From: Mogibacterium timidum ATCC 33093
GTDB taxonomy: Bacteria > Bacillota > Clostridia > Peptostreptococcales > Anaerovoracaceae
Assembly (NCBI RefSeq): GCF_000525775.1
Contig: NZ_JALU01000021.1
Coordinates: 17,818-81,817, forward strand
Length of the DNA: 64,000 nucleotides
Reading direction: 5' to 3'
The notes below the pieces were generated by a model. The model saw only the letters and a program-made list of their open reading frames with translations, was not told the origin of the DNA and did no database searches. The position numbers and the translations under genes are program-made. Shown piece by piece: positions 35,692 through 44,929 of the stretch (the first letter of the stretch is position 1; every line of letters starts with the position of its first letter).

Positions 35692-36188
35692 TGAGGGTAA
35701 GGACGCATCGAGAGACTGTAAGATACGGCAGAATACTCAAATGTGCACTCATCATCGTGCTGTTGGCATTTCTCGCCGTTGTCTACAACCATGAGAATGC
35801 CAAGGATGTACCGATGAAGCAAATCGAAGCGCAGCTTATCAAGAAGACTGAAATAGATAAGCTGGGCAAGCAGAAATCACGTGACCTGGTGCAGTTTATC
35901 GGATTGGACGCCAATAATTATGATTCCTTCCTGTACTACAAGAGCAAGGAAGCGCTTTCAGTTGATGAGGTTTTGATTATCAAGGTCAGGAATAAATCTG
36001 ATATCAAAGCTGTACAGGACGCAATTGAAAAGCGCATCAACAGTCAGATTGAAGCTTTTGATAACTACGGACCTGAACAGGTCAGGGAGCTCAAGAACGC
36101 CATTATCACTTCAAGGGGCAGGTACGTGTTCTATGGAGTTGCAAAGGATCCTGATAAGTATGAGGAGGTGCTATTAAGTGTTATTTAG
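35691..36188 (+). CDS. DUF4358 family protein
   Basis: 165 residues with one N-terminal TM (about 15-32) and an extracytoplasmic domain. SRDLVQFIGLDANNYDSFLYYKS and the EVLIIKVRN strand fit DUF4358, a family repeatedly found beside MBOAT/SGNH genes in Clostridia. Its ATG overlaps the previous stop and its 3' end overlaps the MBOAT start by 11 bases, so it belongs to the cassette. Biochemical role unknown. Confidence 0.82.
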   Translation: MRVRTHRETVRYGRILKCALIIVLLAFLAVVYNHENAKDVPMKQIEAQLIKKTEIDKLGKQKSRDLVQFIGLDANNYDSFLYYKSKEALSVDEVLIIKVRNKSDIKAVQDAIEKRINSQIEAFDNYGPEQVRELKNAIITSRGRYVFYGVAKDPDKYEEVLLSVI

Positions 36189-37581
36189 CAGTATTATCTT
36201 CATATTTTATTTCTTGCCGATTACGATGCTTCTGTACTACGTGATACCGAAGGAGAAGATAGGGGCTCGCAACATTGTGCTTCTTGCTGCCAGCTTGTTT
36301 TTCTACAGCTGGGGAGAGCCTGTATACTTATTCCTGATGCTTTATAGTGCTTTTTTCAACTATTTTATGGCGATACAGATTAATAACGAGCAGAGGCACG
36401 GAGGGTCGGGGAAGCGCAACCTCGTATTTGCAGTGATTGTGAATCTTTTAATACTCGGATTCTTCAAGTACTTCGGGTTCCTGATGGAAATAGTGACATC
36501 CCTGACAGGATTTCACATCCGTTACACAACACTGGCCTTGCCGATTGGAATTTCGTTCTACACCTTTCAGGCAATGTCGTATATATTCGACGTATACAAG
36601 GGTAAGGTGACGCCGCAGTACAACCTTCTTAAATTCTCGCTGTATCTTTCGTTCTTTCCGCAGCTTATTGCGGGACCGATTGTAAAGTACAGGGATGTTG
36701 AATTACAGATAGATAATCGTGATACTGATCCGGTAAAGTTTGGAGAGGGTGCATCGAGATTTATTCTCGGTCTGGGCAAGAAGGTCATACTTGCAAATAC
36801 GTTTGGCTCTCTGTACACGGAGATTTCAGCTTTGCCACATGGACAGTCTTCGGTTGTTCTATACTGGATAGGCATAGCTGCATATACCCTGCAAATATAT
36901 TTTGACTTCAGCGGTTATTCCGATATGGCGATCGGACTGGGCAGGATGTTTGGATTCGTGTTTGATGAAAATTTCAACTATCCATATATTGCATCCACAA
37001 TCACAGAATTCTGGCGTAGATGGCATATGTCGCTCAGCACATGGTTCCGTGAATATGTGTATATTCCTCTTGGTGGAAACAGAGTTAAGGTTTACAGACA
37101 TATTCTTAACCTGTTGATAGTGTGGTCACTGACAGGATTATGGCATGGCGCGAGCTGGAACTTCGTGCTGTGGGGCGCTTATTTCGGAGTGCTGCTGATC
37201 TTCGAAAAATACGTATACGGGAAATACTTAGAGAAGATTCCGACATGGTGTAGACATGTCTATGCCATCGTTGTGGTCATGATAAGCTGGGTGTTCTTCA
37301 GCATAACAGATATAAGTAAGGCGCTGTCGTATTTGGCGATTATGTTTGGACTGGGGAAGGTGCCATTTATCAACATAACGGCATTATACTACATCAGGAC
37401 AAATTTCATAATATTGGTCATAGGAGCGGTATGCGCTACACCATACCCAATTGAACGATTCCGGAAATTCTGCAGTCAAAAATCGGCAGCAGGGACAGCG
37501 CTTGTATTTGCTGTGCTGATAGCATCGGTTGCCTATCTGGTATACGGATCATATAATCCTTTCCTTTATTTCAGATTCTGA
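36178..37581 (+). CDS. MBOAT-family O-acyltransferase (AlgI/DltB-like)
   Basis: 467-residue polytopic membrane protein starting with GTG at 36178, behind GAGGAGGTG within the upstream gene. AlgI-type features include SFYTFQAMSYIFDVYKG, FFPQLIAGPI, DFSGYSDMAIGLGRMFGF and the catalytic histidine in LTGLWHGASWNF. It moves acyl (usually acetyl) groups across the membrane onto polysaccharide or teichoic-acid-like polymers. The SGNH and DHHW genes around it are the usual extracytoplasmic partners. Confidence 0.95.
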   Translation: MLFSSIIFIFYFLPITMLLYYVIPKEKIGARNIVLLAASLFFYSWGEPVYLFLMLYSAFFNYFMAIQINNEQRHGGSGKRNLVFAVIVNLLILGFFKYFGFLMEIVTSLTGFHIRYTTLALPIGISFYTFQAMSYIFDVYKGKVTPQYNLLKFSLYLSFFPQLIAGPIVKYRDVELQIDNRDTDPVKFGEGASRFILGLGKKVILANTFGSLYTEISALPHGQSSVVLYWIGIAAYTLQIYFDFSGYSDMAIGLGRMFGFVFDENFNYPYIASTITEFWRRWHMSLSTWFREYVYIPLGGNRVKVYRHILNLLIVWSLTGLWHGASWNFVLWGAYFGVLLIFEKYVYGKYLEKIPTWCRHVYAIVVVMISWVFFSITDISKALSYLAIMFGLGKVPFINITALYYIRTNFIILVIGAVCATPYPIERFRKFCSQKSAAGTALVFAVLIASVAYLVYGSYNPFLYFRF

Positions 37582-37649
37582 CCGCTAAATAGCAGCAAAG
37601 ATGATAGCCGGTCGTCGGACCTGTTTGGCCGCCGTCGAAGGAGTGAATT

Positions 37650-38846
37650 TTGAAGAAGCTTAAGAGTTATATAAATAAAATTACGGGTGAGCAGGGGCAA
37701 AGCTCCGAGAACAAGACGGCAGCGTATACCGGTGTATTCTTTGTGATTACACTGGCAGCTGTTTTTCTGATCAATATTGTAATTCCGGACAAGTCGTTTT
37801 CAGCAGCAGAAAATCGGATGCTGCAGGAATTTCCACATGTATCCGCATCAAGCTATTTGGGAGGCAGACTGGAGTCTAAGATGGAGAGCTACGTCAATGA
37901 CCAGTTCCTGATGCGGGGAGCCTTTATCAAGGTGAAATCTGCAATTGATACAACAGAGGGTGAGCTTAAGGCGAATGGGGTATACAGAGCCGGAGCCGGA
38001 TACCTGATTGAGGATATTGTTATCCCAAGAAAGGAAACAATTGATGGTGCCGAAGCAGCCCTGAAGGACTTTAAGGCGAGATATCCTAATATAAATATGA
38101 CATTCTTACTTGCTCCAAATGCAGGTAACGTATTGAAGGATAAGCTTCCTGCAACTGTCAGATTAGCGGATCAGAATAAGAGCATGAACTCATTTTACGA
38201 AAATATCAAAGCGTTCGGGATTAATACAGTTGATGTGAGGAATATTTTCAAGAAGAAGAAAAATGATGTTCAGATCTATTACAGAACCGATCACCATTGG
38301 ACAAGCGATGGGGCGTACCTGGCGTACAGGGAGCTGGTGCCGGCTCTGGGTATCGGAGCACCGATTGACTTCAGGAGCAGGATTGTCAAGAACGATTTTG
38401 CCGGGACGCTGTATTCAAAGAGTGGATTTACGGGCGGCAGATATGACAGCATCAAGATTAATATTCCAAAGGATGAGAAGAGTGCAAAGCCTTCGGTTAT
38501 TTACTATGCTGATACCAAGAAAAAGACGACGAAATTCTATCTACTCGGCAATCTGGGTAAAAAGGATGCCTATACTGTTTTTGGCGGCAGCAATCATCCG
38601 ATGTATACGGTCAAGACCCCTACCGAATCCAATAAAAGACTGCTGTTGATCAAGGATTCATATGCAAACAGTGTGATTCCGATGCTTGCTCAGCATTACA
38701 GAGAAATTGTGGTTATCGATCCGCGGTACTATTTTGATAATGTGGATGATTTAATTGGTGCTGAGGGAATTACGGATGTGCTGTTTCTGTATAACGCAAA
38801 TACCTTTTTTGCGGATGATTCGCTGAGGATGATGCTGAATGAGTGA
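37650..38846 (+). CDS. DHHW family protein (AlgJ/AlgX-like)
   Basis: 398 residues, TTG start at 37650 behind GAAGGAG. One N-terminal TM (about 27-46) is followed by an extracellular SGNH-like domain. The signature TDHHWTSDGAYLAY gives the family name, and LLLIKDSYANSVIPML holds the nucleophile-like Ser. AENRMLQEFP near residue 55 is also conserved in the family. It closes the O-acylation cassette. Confidence 0.92.
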   Translation: MKKLKSYINKITGEQGQSSENKTAAYTGVFFVITLAAVFLINIVIPDKSFSAAENRMLQEFPHVSASSYLGGRLESKMESYVNDQFLMRGAFIKVKSAIDTTEGELKANGVYRAGAGYLIEDIVIPRKETIDGAEAALKDFKARYPNINMTFLLAPNAGNVLKDKLPATVRLADQNKSMNSFYENIKAFGINTVDVRNIFKKKKNDVQIYYRTDHHWTSDGAYLAYRELVPALGIGAPIDFRSRIVKNDFAGTLYSKSGFTGGRYDSIKINIPKDEKSAKPSVIYYADTKKKTTKFYLLGNLGKKDAYTVFGGSNHPMYTVKTPTESNKRLLLIKDSYANSVIPMLAQHYREIVVIDPRYYFDNVDDLIGAEGITDVLFLYNANTFFADDSLRMMLNE

Positions 38847-39034
38847 TTTTAGGTAAATAGATGCAGTCGCAAGCGTTGTCAGAGAAGTTCACCGAAAATA
38901 TCAGTAATCATTTGTTGTCTATCAAAGAATCAATATCATGTGTGATATGATACGAGATATAGTAGCGGTTTTGTCTAAGCATGCATGTGGCATGCACGTG
39001 AACCGAAGGAGTATAGGATACAATCCGAGTTATT

Positions 39035-40345
39035 ATGCAGCAGAAACTTATTAACATAATTCTATCAACAAGAAGACGCCGAATTGTCATGATTGCACAA
39101 AAAACGCTGGTTTCTATCTTCCCGTTCCTGCTTATCGCGACAATCGTTTTAGTGATTTCTGAGGCGGTCTTCAATGAAGGCGGATATATCAATAACCTGT
39201 TTAAAGTCTCAAGCTGGTTCCCTCGCTTCAATCTAATAGACCGGGTTACATCCAATCTGATATCGTTGCTGGGAGGTCTAACAGCTACGATTACCGCTTA
39301 TTTCGCTGCAAAATACACAGCGAGAGCATATGAACGAAGTGCAGGAACTGCGGGGATCACTGCACTGATTTTCAGCTTGATCGTCAACTCGAGAGAGCTC
39401 TTTGCTAAATTTATAAATGATGGTGAACTCACAAGGATTAATTTACCTGTCAACTTTAATCTGTTTATTGCGATATGCATTGGCTATCTGATCGGTCAGA
39501 GCTTCCGCCTGCTCAGTCCTGCCGGTCACCGGATTGTCGATGACAATTACGTTTATCATCCACGAACCGGCCGCCCGGTTTTTGTATCGATTGCTGTAGC
39601 TGTACTGTGTAATGCTTTGATATCACTTGGAACACGTTATAACGTGTTTTCTTATATCGGCACAGTGTTCAGTAATTTCTTCAAGATAGGTTCAGGCGTG
39701 CGTCAGGTAGCGGTCGATACTGTGCTGAGGAGTGTGTCCGCGTGGGTCGGCAACAGCTCAGTGTATAACGAAATCGGTTTTATCAGTGATCCGGACGCCA
39801 TCATCAATCTGAATTCTGCACTGGGAAGCGGAACGACAAGCTCTATACCAAAGCTTTTTACAGATACGAACCTTTACGCGGCATATGGAGGCCTGGCGGG
39901 GCTTGGCGGCACTCTGGCCCTGATCGTGGCTATTCTATGGAAATCTGCAAGTGATAAAGACCAGAATATCGGGATAAGAAGCATTTTCCCGGCTCTGTTT
40001 AACCATGGTGTTCCGGCGATGGTAGGAATTCCGGTCTTTTTAAATTTAATATACCTGGTTCCGTTTATTGTTGTACCGCTCGTCAATGTGCTGCTGGCAG
40101 CAGTTTTGTTGTATTTCAAAATAGTCCCTCCGGCGGTTTATCCCGTACCGGCGGGTACACCTAATATACTGTATGCGTTTGTAGGAACCGCAGGGAGCAT
40201 ACGTGCATTGACGGCTTCCATAGCGCTGTTTGTCTTGGATATATTGATTTATGTTCAGTTCGTCAAGCTGGATAATCGTGTGCATGAGATGCTTTTGAAG
40301 GAGGATATGGATGGAAAGGAAAATCGGGATGAAGAAATCGATTAA
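39035..40345 (+). CDS. PTS EIIC-family sugar transporter, stand-alone
   Basis: 436-residue polytopic protein of the lactose/cellobiose EIIC type (PF02378). The substrate-site region FNHGVPAMVGIPVFLNLIY matches the conserved 'NEPVxFGxPxxxNP' block with changes: the acidic Glu appears replaced (HGVPAM). No EIIA or EIIB domain is fused or nearby, so transport by the classical route is uncertain. AAGGAG lies about 22 bases before the ATG, too far for comfort. The next gene overlaps its 3' end by 35 bases. Confidence 0.8.
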   Translation: MQQKLINIILSTRRRRIVMIAQKTLVSIFPFLLIATIVLVISEAVFNEGGYINNLFKVSSWFPRFNLIDRVTSNLISLLGGLTATITAYFAAKYTARAYERSAGTAGITALIFSLIVNSRELFAKFINDGELTRINLPVNFNLFIAICIGYLIGQSFRLLSPAGHRIVDDNYVYHPRTGRPVFVSIAVAVLCNALISLGTRYNVFSYIGTVFSNFFKIGSGVRQVAVDTVLRSVSAWVGNSSVYNEIGFISDPDAIINLNSALGSGTTSSIPKLFTDTNLYAAYGGLAGLGGTLALIVAILWKSASDKDQNIGIRSIFPALFNHGVPAMVGIPVFLNLIYLVPFIVVPLVNVLLAAVLLYFKIVPPAVYPVPAGTPNILYAFVGTAGSIRALTASIALFVLDILIYVQFVKLDNRVHEMLLKEDMDGKENRDEEID

Positions 40346-41174
40346 GCGCACCTTGCTCGGTATACTCCTGTTTGTTACAGTGCTCACTATCCCGTCGTTT
40401 ACATGGACAAAGAGTAATGTTAAGAATATTGAGACCTTCTACAATTCCCGTTTATCGCCTATTATCATGATTCCGGGAAGCTCGGCGACTGAAGATCGAT
40501 TTGACAGTCTGGTTGACAAGCTGAATATGAACAGGCAGGAAGACAAACACAGCCTGCTCAAGGTCAAGGTCTGGAATAACGGGAGGATTACATATTCAGG
40601 CAGCATCAGCCCTAATGATAATGAGCCTGTCATTGTCGTCGGCTTTGAGAACAACAATGACGGATATGGGAATATAAAGAAGCAGGCGTCCATGTTCAAC
40701 TCAGCTTTCAATGACCTGCAGAATAAATATAGCTTTAATAACTTTAAGGGGTTGGGTCATTCCAACGGAGGTCTGATTTATACTGCATTTATTGAAAAAT
40801 ATTTAGGGAATTATGATGTGGAGCTCAAGCGGCTGATGACCATCGGAACTCCATATAATTTTTCTGAAACAAATATCAACAATAAATCCCAGATGTTAGC
40901 GGATTTCATAGCTAATCGGGGGAATATACCCACAGGCATGTCTATGTATTCAGTGGCAGGTACCATTACATATGATTCAGACGAACTGGTGCCTGACAGC
41001 AGTGTGAGTGCCGGAAAGTACATCTATCAGGGACAGGTTGCACATTATACTGAAACGACGGTTACCGGTGAAGATGCTCAACACTCTGATCTGCCGACCA
41101 ATGATGAAGTTGTTTCTATCATTCAGCAACGCATCGAGGATCCGCAGGATCGTAACGATAAACGCAGACGATAG
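40311..41174 (+). CDS. Secreted alpha/beta hydrolase, DUF915 family
   Basis: 287 residues. A signal peptide or anchor (about residues 7-27) precedes an alpha/beta-hydrolase fold with GHSNGGLIY as the nucleophile elbow, IIMIPGSSATEDRFDSLV near the oxyanion strand, and TIGTPYNF and EDAQHSDLP near the acid and His. The pattern is that of DUF915 lipase-like proteins. The ATG at 40311 lies inside the PTS gene after AAGGAGG, so both genes form one unit. Substrate unknown. Confidence 0.85.
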   Translation: MERKIGMKKSIKRTLLGILLFVTVLTIPSFTWTKSNVKNIETFYNSRLSPIIMIPGSSATEDRFDSLVDKLNMNRQEDKHSLLKVKVWNNGRITYSGSISPNDNEPVIVVGFENNNDGYGNIKKQASMFNSAFNDLQNKYSFNNFKGLGHSNGGLIYTAFIEKYLGNYDVELKRLMTIGTPYNFSETNINNKSQMLADFIANRGNIPTGMSMYSVAGTITYDSDELVPDSSVSAGKYIYQGQVAHYTETTVTGEDAQHSDLPTNDEVVSIIQQRIEDPQDRNDKRRR

Positions 41175-41250
41175 AGCTTCTTTATCTCACATGGCATATT
41201 AATTGTTTTTATAGGCGATAAGGACAAGGCAATTTGCTTTAATTCCTATC

Positions 41251-41970
41251 TTATTTGCAGCAGGAGTTTTGTAATACGCCGACAATCAGATTAACGGATA
41301 TGACAATTACAGAATATATTCCAACGATAGTCAATGCCATATGTATGAAAAACGACTCCGGCAGCAGATTAATGAGATCATCGGTATTTGGATCCAGCAG
41401 CCAGTAATCATTTTTAAACAGTAAATGATGAAATATGGTAAATGCTTTGTCAAAATTTATAGATATTATCCCTATCAGAGATGCGAAAACGATATTCGTA
41501 ATAACGCAGGTGAAGACGAAAAGTTTGCATAACGAAGCTGTTATGGAAGGACGGTGATCCTTAGGTTTTGAATTATAAAAAATTCCGGTAGCAATCAAAT
41601 ATGCACTGCTGATTGCGAATATAAGCGCAGACAGTCTTCTAATTCTATAAGATCTCAGAAAGATTCTTTTGACATCACTGAGGTGAAGCTTTTCACGCTC
41701 TGTATAAAATTCCTGTAAGCGAGAATCGGCTACAATCTTAATATTATTAAGAGTATTTCGATTTCCTCGCAGATATTCCAGCATACCGTTAAAGGCGGTC
41801 ATTATGTTTTGCATGTCTGTTTCACGATTCAGATTGCCCTGTACTTCATTTTCTTCAAACTGATGCTGATAATACCCCGGAATATGGTATACAGCAATGT
41901 CTGCGGCGGTGAACAGAGCTGTTGTCATGAAGGCCAAAGCACAAATGATAGTAATTAGTCTGAGTTTCAA
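41251..41970 (-). CDS. TIGR01906 family integral membrane protein
   Basis: 239 residues with four TM segments (near 7-25, 112-130, 146-170 and 205-228). DVKRIF before TM2, FTIFHHLLFKNDYWLLDP and the LPESFF motif after it are TIGR01906 signatures. Function of the family is unknown. It ends in SCCK. Transcribed leftward, RBS GAAAGGAAAT upstream of the start. Confidence 0.88.
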   Translation of the reverse strand: MKLRLITIICALAFMTTALFTAADIAVYHIPGYYQHQFEENEVQGNLNRETDMQNIMTAFNGMLEYLRGNRNTLNNIKIVADSRLQEFYTEREKLHLSDVKRIFLRSYRIRRLSALIFAISSAYLIATGIFYNSKPKDHRPSITASLCKLFVFTCVITNIVFASLIGIISINFDKAFTIFHHLLFKNDYWLLDPNTDDLINLLPESFFIHMALTIVGIYSVIVISVNLIVGVLQNSCCK

Positions 41971-42309
41971 ATCCTAATTTCCTTTCTTCCCGTCAATTAA
42001 ATCTATCATTATCTGCGCATTTCTACAAGTAAATCGGAACATCTCAATAATTGTAATTACCGAATACAGGGTAGTGCCGAGATTGTTTCGCAGATTCAGT
42101 GTTGACAGCTCAAATTGAACGCTGCTCGGTGAATCAATACTTACCGACAGGCAGAGGCAGTCATATAGCTAAAAGATGCTGTAATATGACAATTAAATAA
42201 TTATATGCAAAAGCAGAGAATATGCTTTACAATTAAATTGGATATGATACAATTGATTTACAAACAATTGATTGCAAAATTAAGATTTAATTTAGAGGAG
42301 GGCATTACT
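41971..42309. other. Intergenic region between TIGR01906 gene and rubredoxin
   Basis: About 340 bases that separate divergent genes. It holds the leader of the minus-strand gene and the rubredoxin promoter (42226-42253). No other gene was seen. Confidence 0.5.
42226..42253 (+). promoter_or_regulatory. Rubredoxin promoter
   Basis: TTTACA (42226-42231), a 16-base spacer and TACAAT (42248-42253) precede the ATG by about 57 bases. Confidence 0.55.
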
Positions 42310-42474
42310 ATGCAGAAGTATGTATGTGACGTTTGCGGATACGTTTATGATCCGGCAGTTGGTGATCCGGATAACGGAATCGAGCCGGGAACAGCTTTCG
42401 AGGATTTACCGGATGACTGGGTTTGCCCGCTTTGCGAAGTTAGCAAGGATATGTTTTCCGAGTATGAAGATTAA
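42310..42474 (+). CDS. Rubredoxin
   Basis: 54-residue one-iron electron carrier. [20 protein letters not shown] and [15 protein letters not shown] give the two C-x2-C iron ligands. The frame is open back to 42205, but GAGGAG just before the ATG at 42310 and the standard start [11 protein letters not shown] decide. It supports an anaerobic lifestyle with oxygen or peroxide detoxification. Confidence 0.97.
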   Translation: MQKYVCDVCGYVYDPAVGDPDNGIEPGTAFEDLPDDWVCPLCEVSKDMFSEYED

Positions 42475-42495
42475 TTAAACAGAGATCAAAAGACT

Positions 42496-42526
42496 GAATG
42501 CGGCAGGGTGCATCCCTGCCGCATTC
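42496..42526. terminator. Bidirectional terminator between rubredoxin and the DUF134-NifX gene
   Basis: Perfect 13-bp stem (42496-42508 with 42514-42526) and a TGCAT loop. A short T run follows on each strand (TTTT at 42531-42534; complement of CAAAAG on the other side). Confidence 0.85.
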
Positions 42527-42532
42527 ATAGTT

Positions 42533-43264
42533 TTACAGGTTATGACAACCGTGGTTTCCGCATCCTCCTTCATGGTGATGATGTTCTCCGTGGTGGTTGC
42601 ACTGAACATCCGGATTGAATTCCAGTTCATCCTTGAGCAGCATCTCGACAGCCTCGTCCGTATTCCCTGAAACTCCGCCGAACAGCTTGATGTCTGCATC
42701 TCTCAAAGCCTGTTGTGCACCGCCGCCGATTCCTCCGCATATAAGTGTATCGACCTTATTAGCAGTCAGAAATCCTGCAAGTGCGCCGTGACCTGCACCT
42801 TTGGTATCGACAACCCGAGATGTAATAACCTTACCGTCTTCCACATCGTAAAGCTTGAATTGTGAAGTTTTACCGAAGTGCTGAAAAATATTTCCGTTGT
42901 CATACGTTACTGCAATTCTCATAATTTGATCTCCTTTATCTGTTCTTGTTCCTATGTTGTAATCAACAACGTCATACTGCAGATGCACATGCCCCCCTTC
43001 GATCAGCAGAAGCTTGCCGTTTACAATTGCGTCAGCCAGCTTTGTTCTGGCTCTTTCATAGATAGCCGTAACTGTAGTTCTGGCCACATTCATCCTATTT
43101 GCTGCCAGCTCTTGATTCAGATGCTCAAGATCAATCAGCCTTATGGTCTCAAATTCATCTACAGATAGAACAATCTGTTCTCCATAAGTTATGCCTTGTG
43201 GCTCGAATTGCGTGTATTCAGGCATAGTTTCAACCTGTCTTGATTTGGTTTTTCTTCCGGGCAT
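42533..43264 (-). CDS. DUF134 HTH domain fused to NifX/NifB-type iron-molybdenum cofactor-binding domain
   Basis: 243 residues. Residues 1-100 are DUF134: a sigma-like HTH (SVDEFETIRLIDLEHLNQE and AANRMNVARTTVTAIYERAR). Residues ~118-215 are a dinitrogenase iron-molybdenum cofactor biosynthesis fold (MRIAVTYDNGNIFQHFGKT, VDTLICGGIGGGAQQAL). The C-terminus is a His-rich metal-binding tail (HHGEHHHH ... GCGNHGCHNL). The ATG at 43264 is chosen for GGAG seven bases upstream; the frame is open to 43282. Two palindromes flank its promoter, so it is probably an autoregulated metal- or cluster-sensing factor (inference). Confidence 0.9.
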   Translation of the reverse strand: MPGRKTKSRQVETMPEYTQFEPQGITYGEQIVLSVDEFETIRLIDLEHLNQELAANRMNVARTTVTAIYERARTKLADAIVNGKLLLIEGGHVHLQYDVVDYNIGTRTDKGDQIMRIAVTYDNGNIFQHFGKTSQFKLYDVEDGKVITSRVVDTKGAGHGALAGFLTANKVDTLICGGIGGGAQQALRDADIKLFGGVSGNTDEAVEMLLKDELEFNPDVQCNHHGEHHHHEGGCGNHGCHNL

Positions 43265-43287
43265 ATTATTCTCCATCCACAATTATT

Positions 43288-43349
43288 GACATATGTCATT
43301 ATTATGTTACAGCAGTCTGCATTTAAAGTCAACAATTATGACATATGTC
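43288..43349 (-). promoter_or_regulatory. Promoter flanked by twin GACATATGTC operators
   Basis: On the minus strand TTGACT (43332-43327), a 17-base spacer and TAACAT (43309-43304) form a promoter. The perfect palindrome GACATATGTC stands at 43340-43349 (just upstream of -35) and again at 43288-43297 (around the transcription start). Centres are 52 bp apart, five helical turns, which suits looping or cooperative binding by a dimeric repressor. Confidence 0.65.
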
Positions 43350-43465
43350 GATAATAGTATTATGCAAATATGCCTCATGGTACGAGAGAATATGCTGTTT
43401 GAATTTAATACGCTAAAGTGGTAACATGAACACATATATTACGCTTAAGAATTCAGAGGTGTCAT

Positions 43466-43780
43466 ATGAATAAAACCGAATCAAAATGGCTGCATAATTT
43501 TGTTACTGCAATCCTATCCCTGGAGACTGAGGAAGAGTGCGAGAATTTCTTTGAAGATATATGCACTATCAAGGAGTTTCAGGATTTGACTCACAGACTT
43601 GAGGTCGCTCGGCTGCTATCTGAAGGCAAGGTCTTCAACGAGATCAGCAAACTCACAGGTGCCAGCTCGGCGACCATCACCAGAGTCAACAAGTGCCTCG
43701 TATATGGTGCGGGCGGCTACAAAACTGTACTTGAGAAAAATGGAAATTTTGCAGATGGAGAGGTAACAGAAGAACGATAG
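43466..43780 (+). CDS. YerC/YecD family TrpR-related protein
   Basis: 104-residue TrpR-superfamily DNA-binding protein. EEECENFFEDICTIKEFQDL and the HTH (LSEGKVFNEISKLTGASSATITRVNKCL) are the family pattern, with YGAGGYKTVLEK at the end. It lies 53 bases before hisC and may control it; YerC ligands are not established. Confidence 0.93.
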   Translation: MNKTESKWLHNFVTAILSLETEEECENFFEDICTIKEFQDLTHRLEVARLLSEGKVFNEISKLTGASSATITRVNKCLVYGAGGYKTVLEKNGNFADGEVTEER

Positions 43781-43833
43781 CATCCAAGTAACGATAGGCT
43801 GATAGTAATATTAGTAACAAGATCGAGATAAAA

Positions 43834-44892
43834 ATGAGCAGATTTATTAGAGAATTATATAAGGATTTCAAATCATATATGCCGGGCGAGCAGCCTAAGG
43901 ATCGCAAATACCTCAAGCTCAATACCAACGAGTCGCCATTTCCGCCGGCTCCCGAGGTCTATCAGGCGATGCGTGATGCAGACATGGAGCAGATGAGGTT
44001 GTATCCGGATCCGACGGGGAGCAAGCTCAAGGGCAAGCTGGCGCAGCTATACAAGGTGCAGCCCGGGAATATCTTTCTGTCAAACGGTTCGGACGACATA
44101 CTCAACTTCGCCTTCATGGCTTGGAACGATTCAGCGGACACCTTGGTAATACCTGACGTCACATACAGCTTTTACGAGATTGCTGCGAAGCTGCACGAAG
44201 TGAATTACGAGATCAAGCCGCTCAAGGAGGACTTGACAGTGGACTGGCAAGGCTACATCGGGATCGGGAAGAACCTCATTCTTCCAAATCCAAATGCTCC
44301 TACCGGCATCGCACTTACCCGCGTTCAGATAGAGGCAATCGTCAACTCAAATCCTGACAACGTGATCGTCATCGACGAGGCGTACGCCGGCTTTGGCGCG
44401 GAGTCCGCAGTTCCTCTGACGGTGAAGTACGACAACCTGCTGGTGGTGCAGACCTTCTCCAAGTCGAGGAGCTTTGCCGGAGGACGGCTTGGTCTTGCAG
44501 TAGGAGACGAGGCGTTAATTCAGGATCTAACCAAGATGCAGTATTCCACGAACCCGTATGCAGTCAATGCGATGTCACTCATATTGGCGGAGGTGGCGGT
44601 CGATGCGGACCTCTACTATCAGGAGAACCTGCAATCGATCATAGAATCGAGAGAGTATACAGCGGAGAGATTGCGTGAGCTGGGCTTCGCGGTGCTGCCG
44701 TCTAAGGCAAACTTCCTTTACATCAAGCTGGAAGGCTTCGGAGGGCGGGAGCTGTACGAGAGGCTCAAGGAACGCGGGGTGCTCGTGCGTCACTTTGCTA
44801 AGCCGAGGATAGACGATTATATCAGGGTTACCATCGGCACAAAACCACAGATGGATGAGCTTATAGCCGTGATGTCAGAGGTTATCGGATGA
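43834..44892 (+). CDS. hisC: Histidinol-phosphate aminotransferase-like PLP enzyme
   Basis: 352-residue fold-type I aminotransferase. LNTNESPFPPAPEV, NPNAPTGIAL (PLP pocket), VIDEAYAGFG, and TFSKSRSFAGGRLGLAVG with the Schiff-base lysine in SKSRSFAG fit HisC. Other histidine-biosynthesis genes are absent from the window, so it may serve aromatic or other amino-acid transamination. The ribosome site is weak (GATCGAGATAAAA). Confidence 0.9.
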   Translation: MSRFIRELYKDFKSYMPGEQPKDRKYLKLNTNESPFPPAPEVYQAMRDADMEQMRLYPDPTGSKLKGKLAQLYKVQPGNIFLSNGSDDILNFAFMAWNDSADTLVIPDVTYSFYEIAAKLHEVNYEIKPLKEDLTVDWQGYIGIGKNLILPNPNAPTGIALTRVQIEAIVNSNPDNVIVIDEAYAGFGAESAVPLTVKYDNLLVVQTFSKSRSFAGGRLGLAVGDEALIQDLTKMQYSTNPYAVNAMSLILAEVAVDADLYYQENLQSIIESREYTAERLRELGFAVLPSKANFLYIKLEGFGGRELYERLKERGVLVRHFAKPRIDDYIRVTIGTKPQMDELIAVMSEVIG

Positions 44893-44929
44893 GGATACTC
44901 TAATATATTCAAAAGACGAGCAAAATTAG

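Noticed and set aside
38982..38996. TGCATG-TGG-CATGCA hairpin before the PTS gene
   Set aside because: A six-base stem with a three-base loop and no T run is likely chance.
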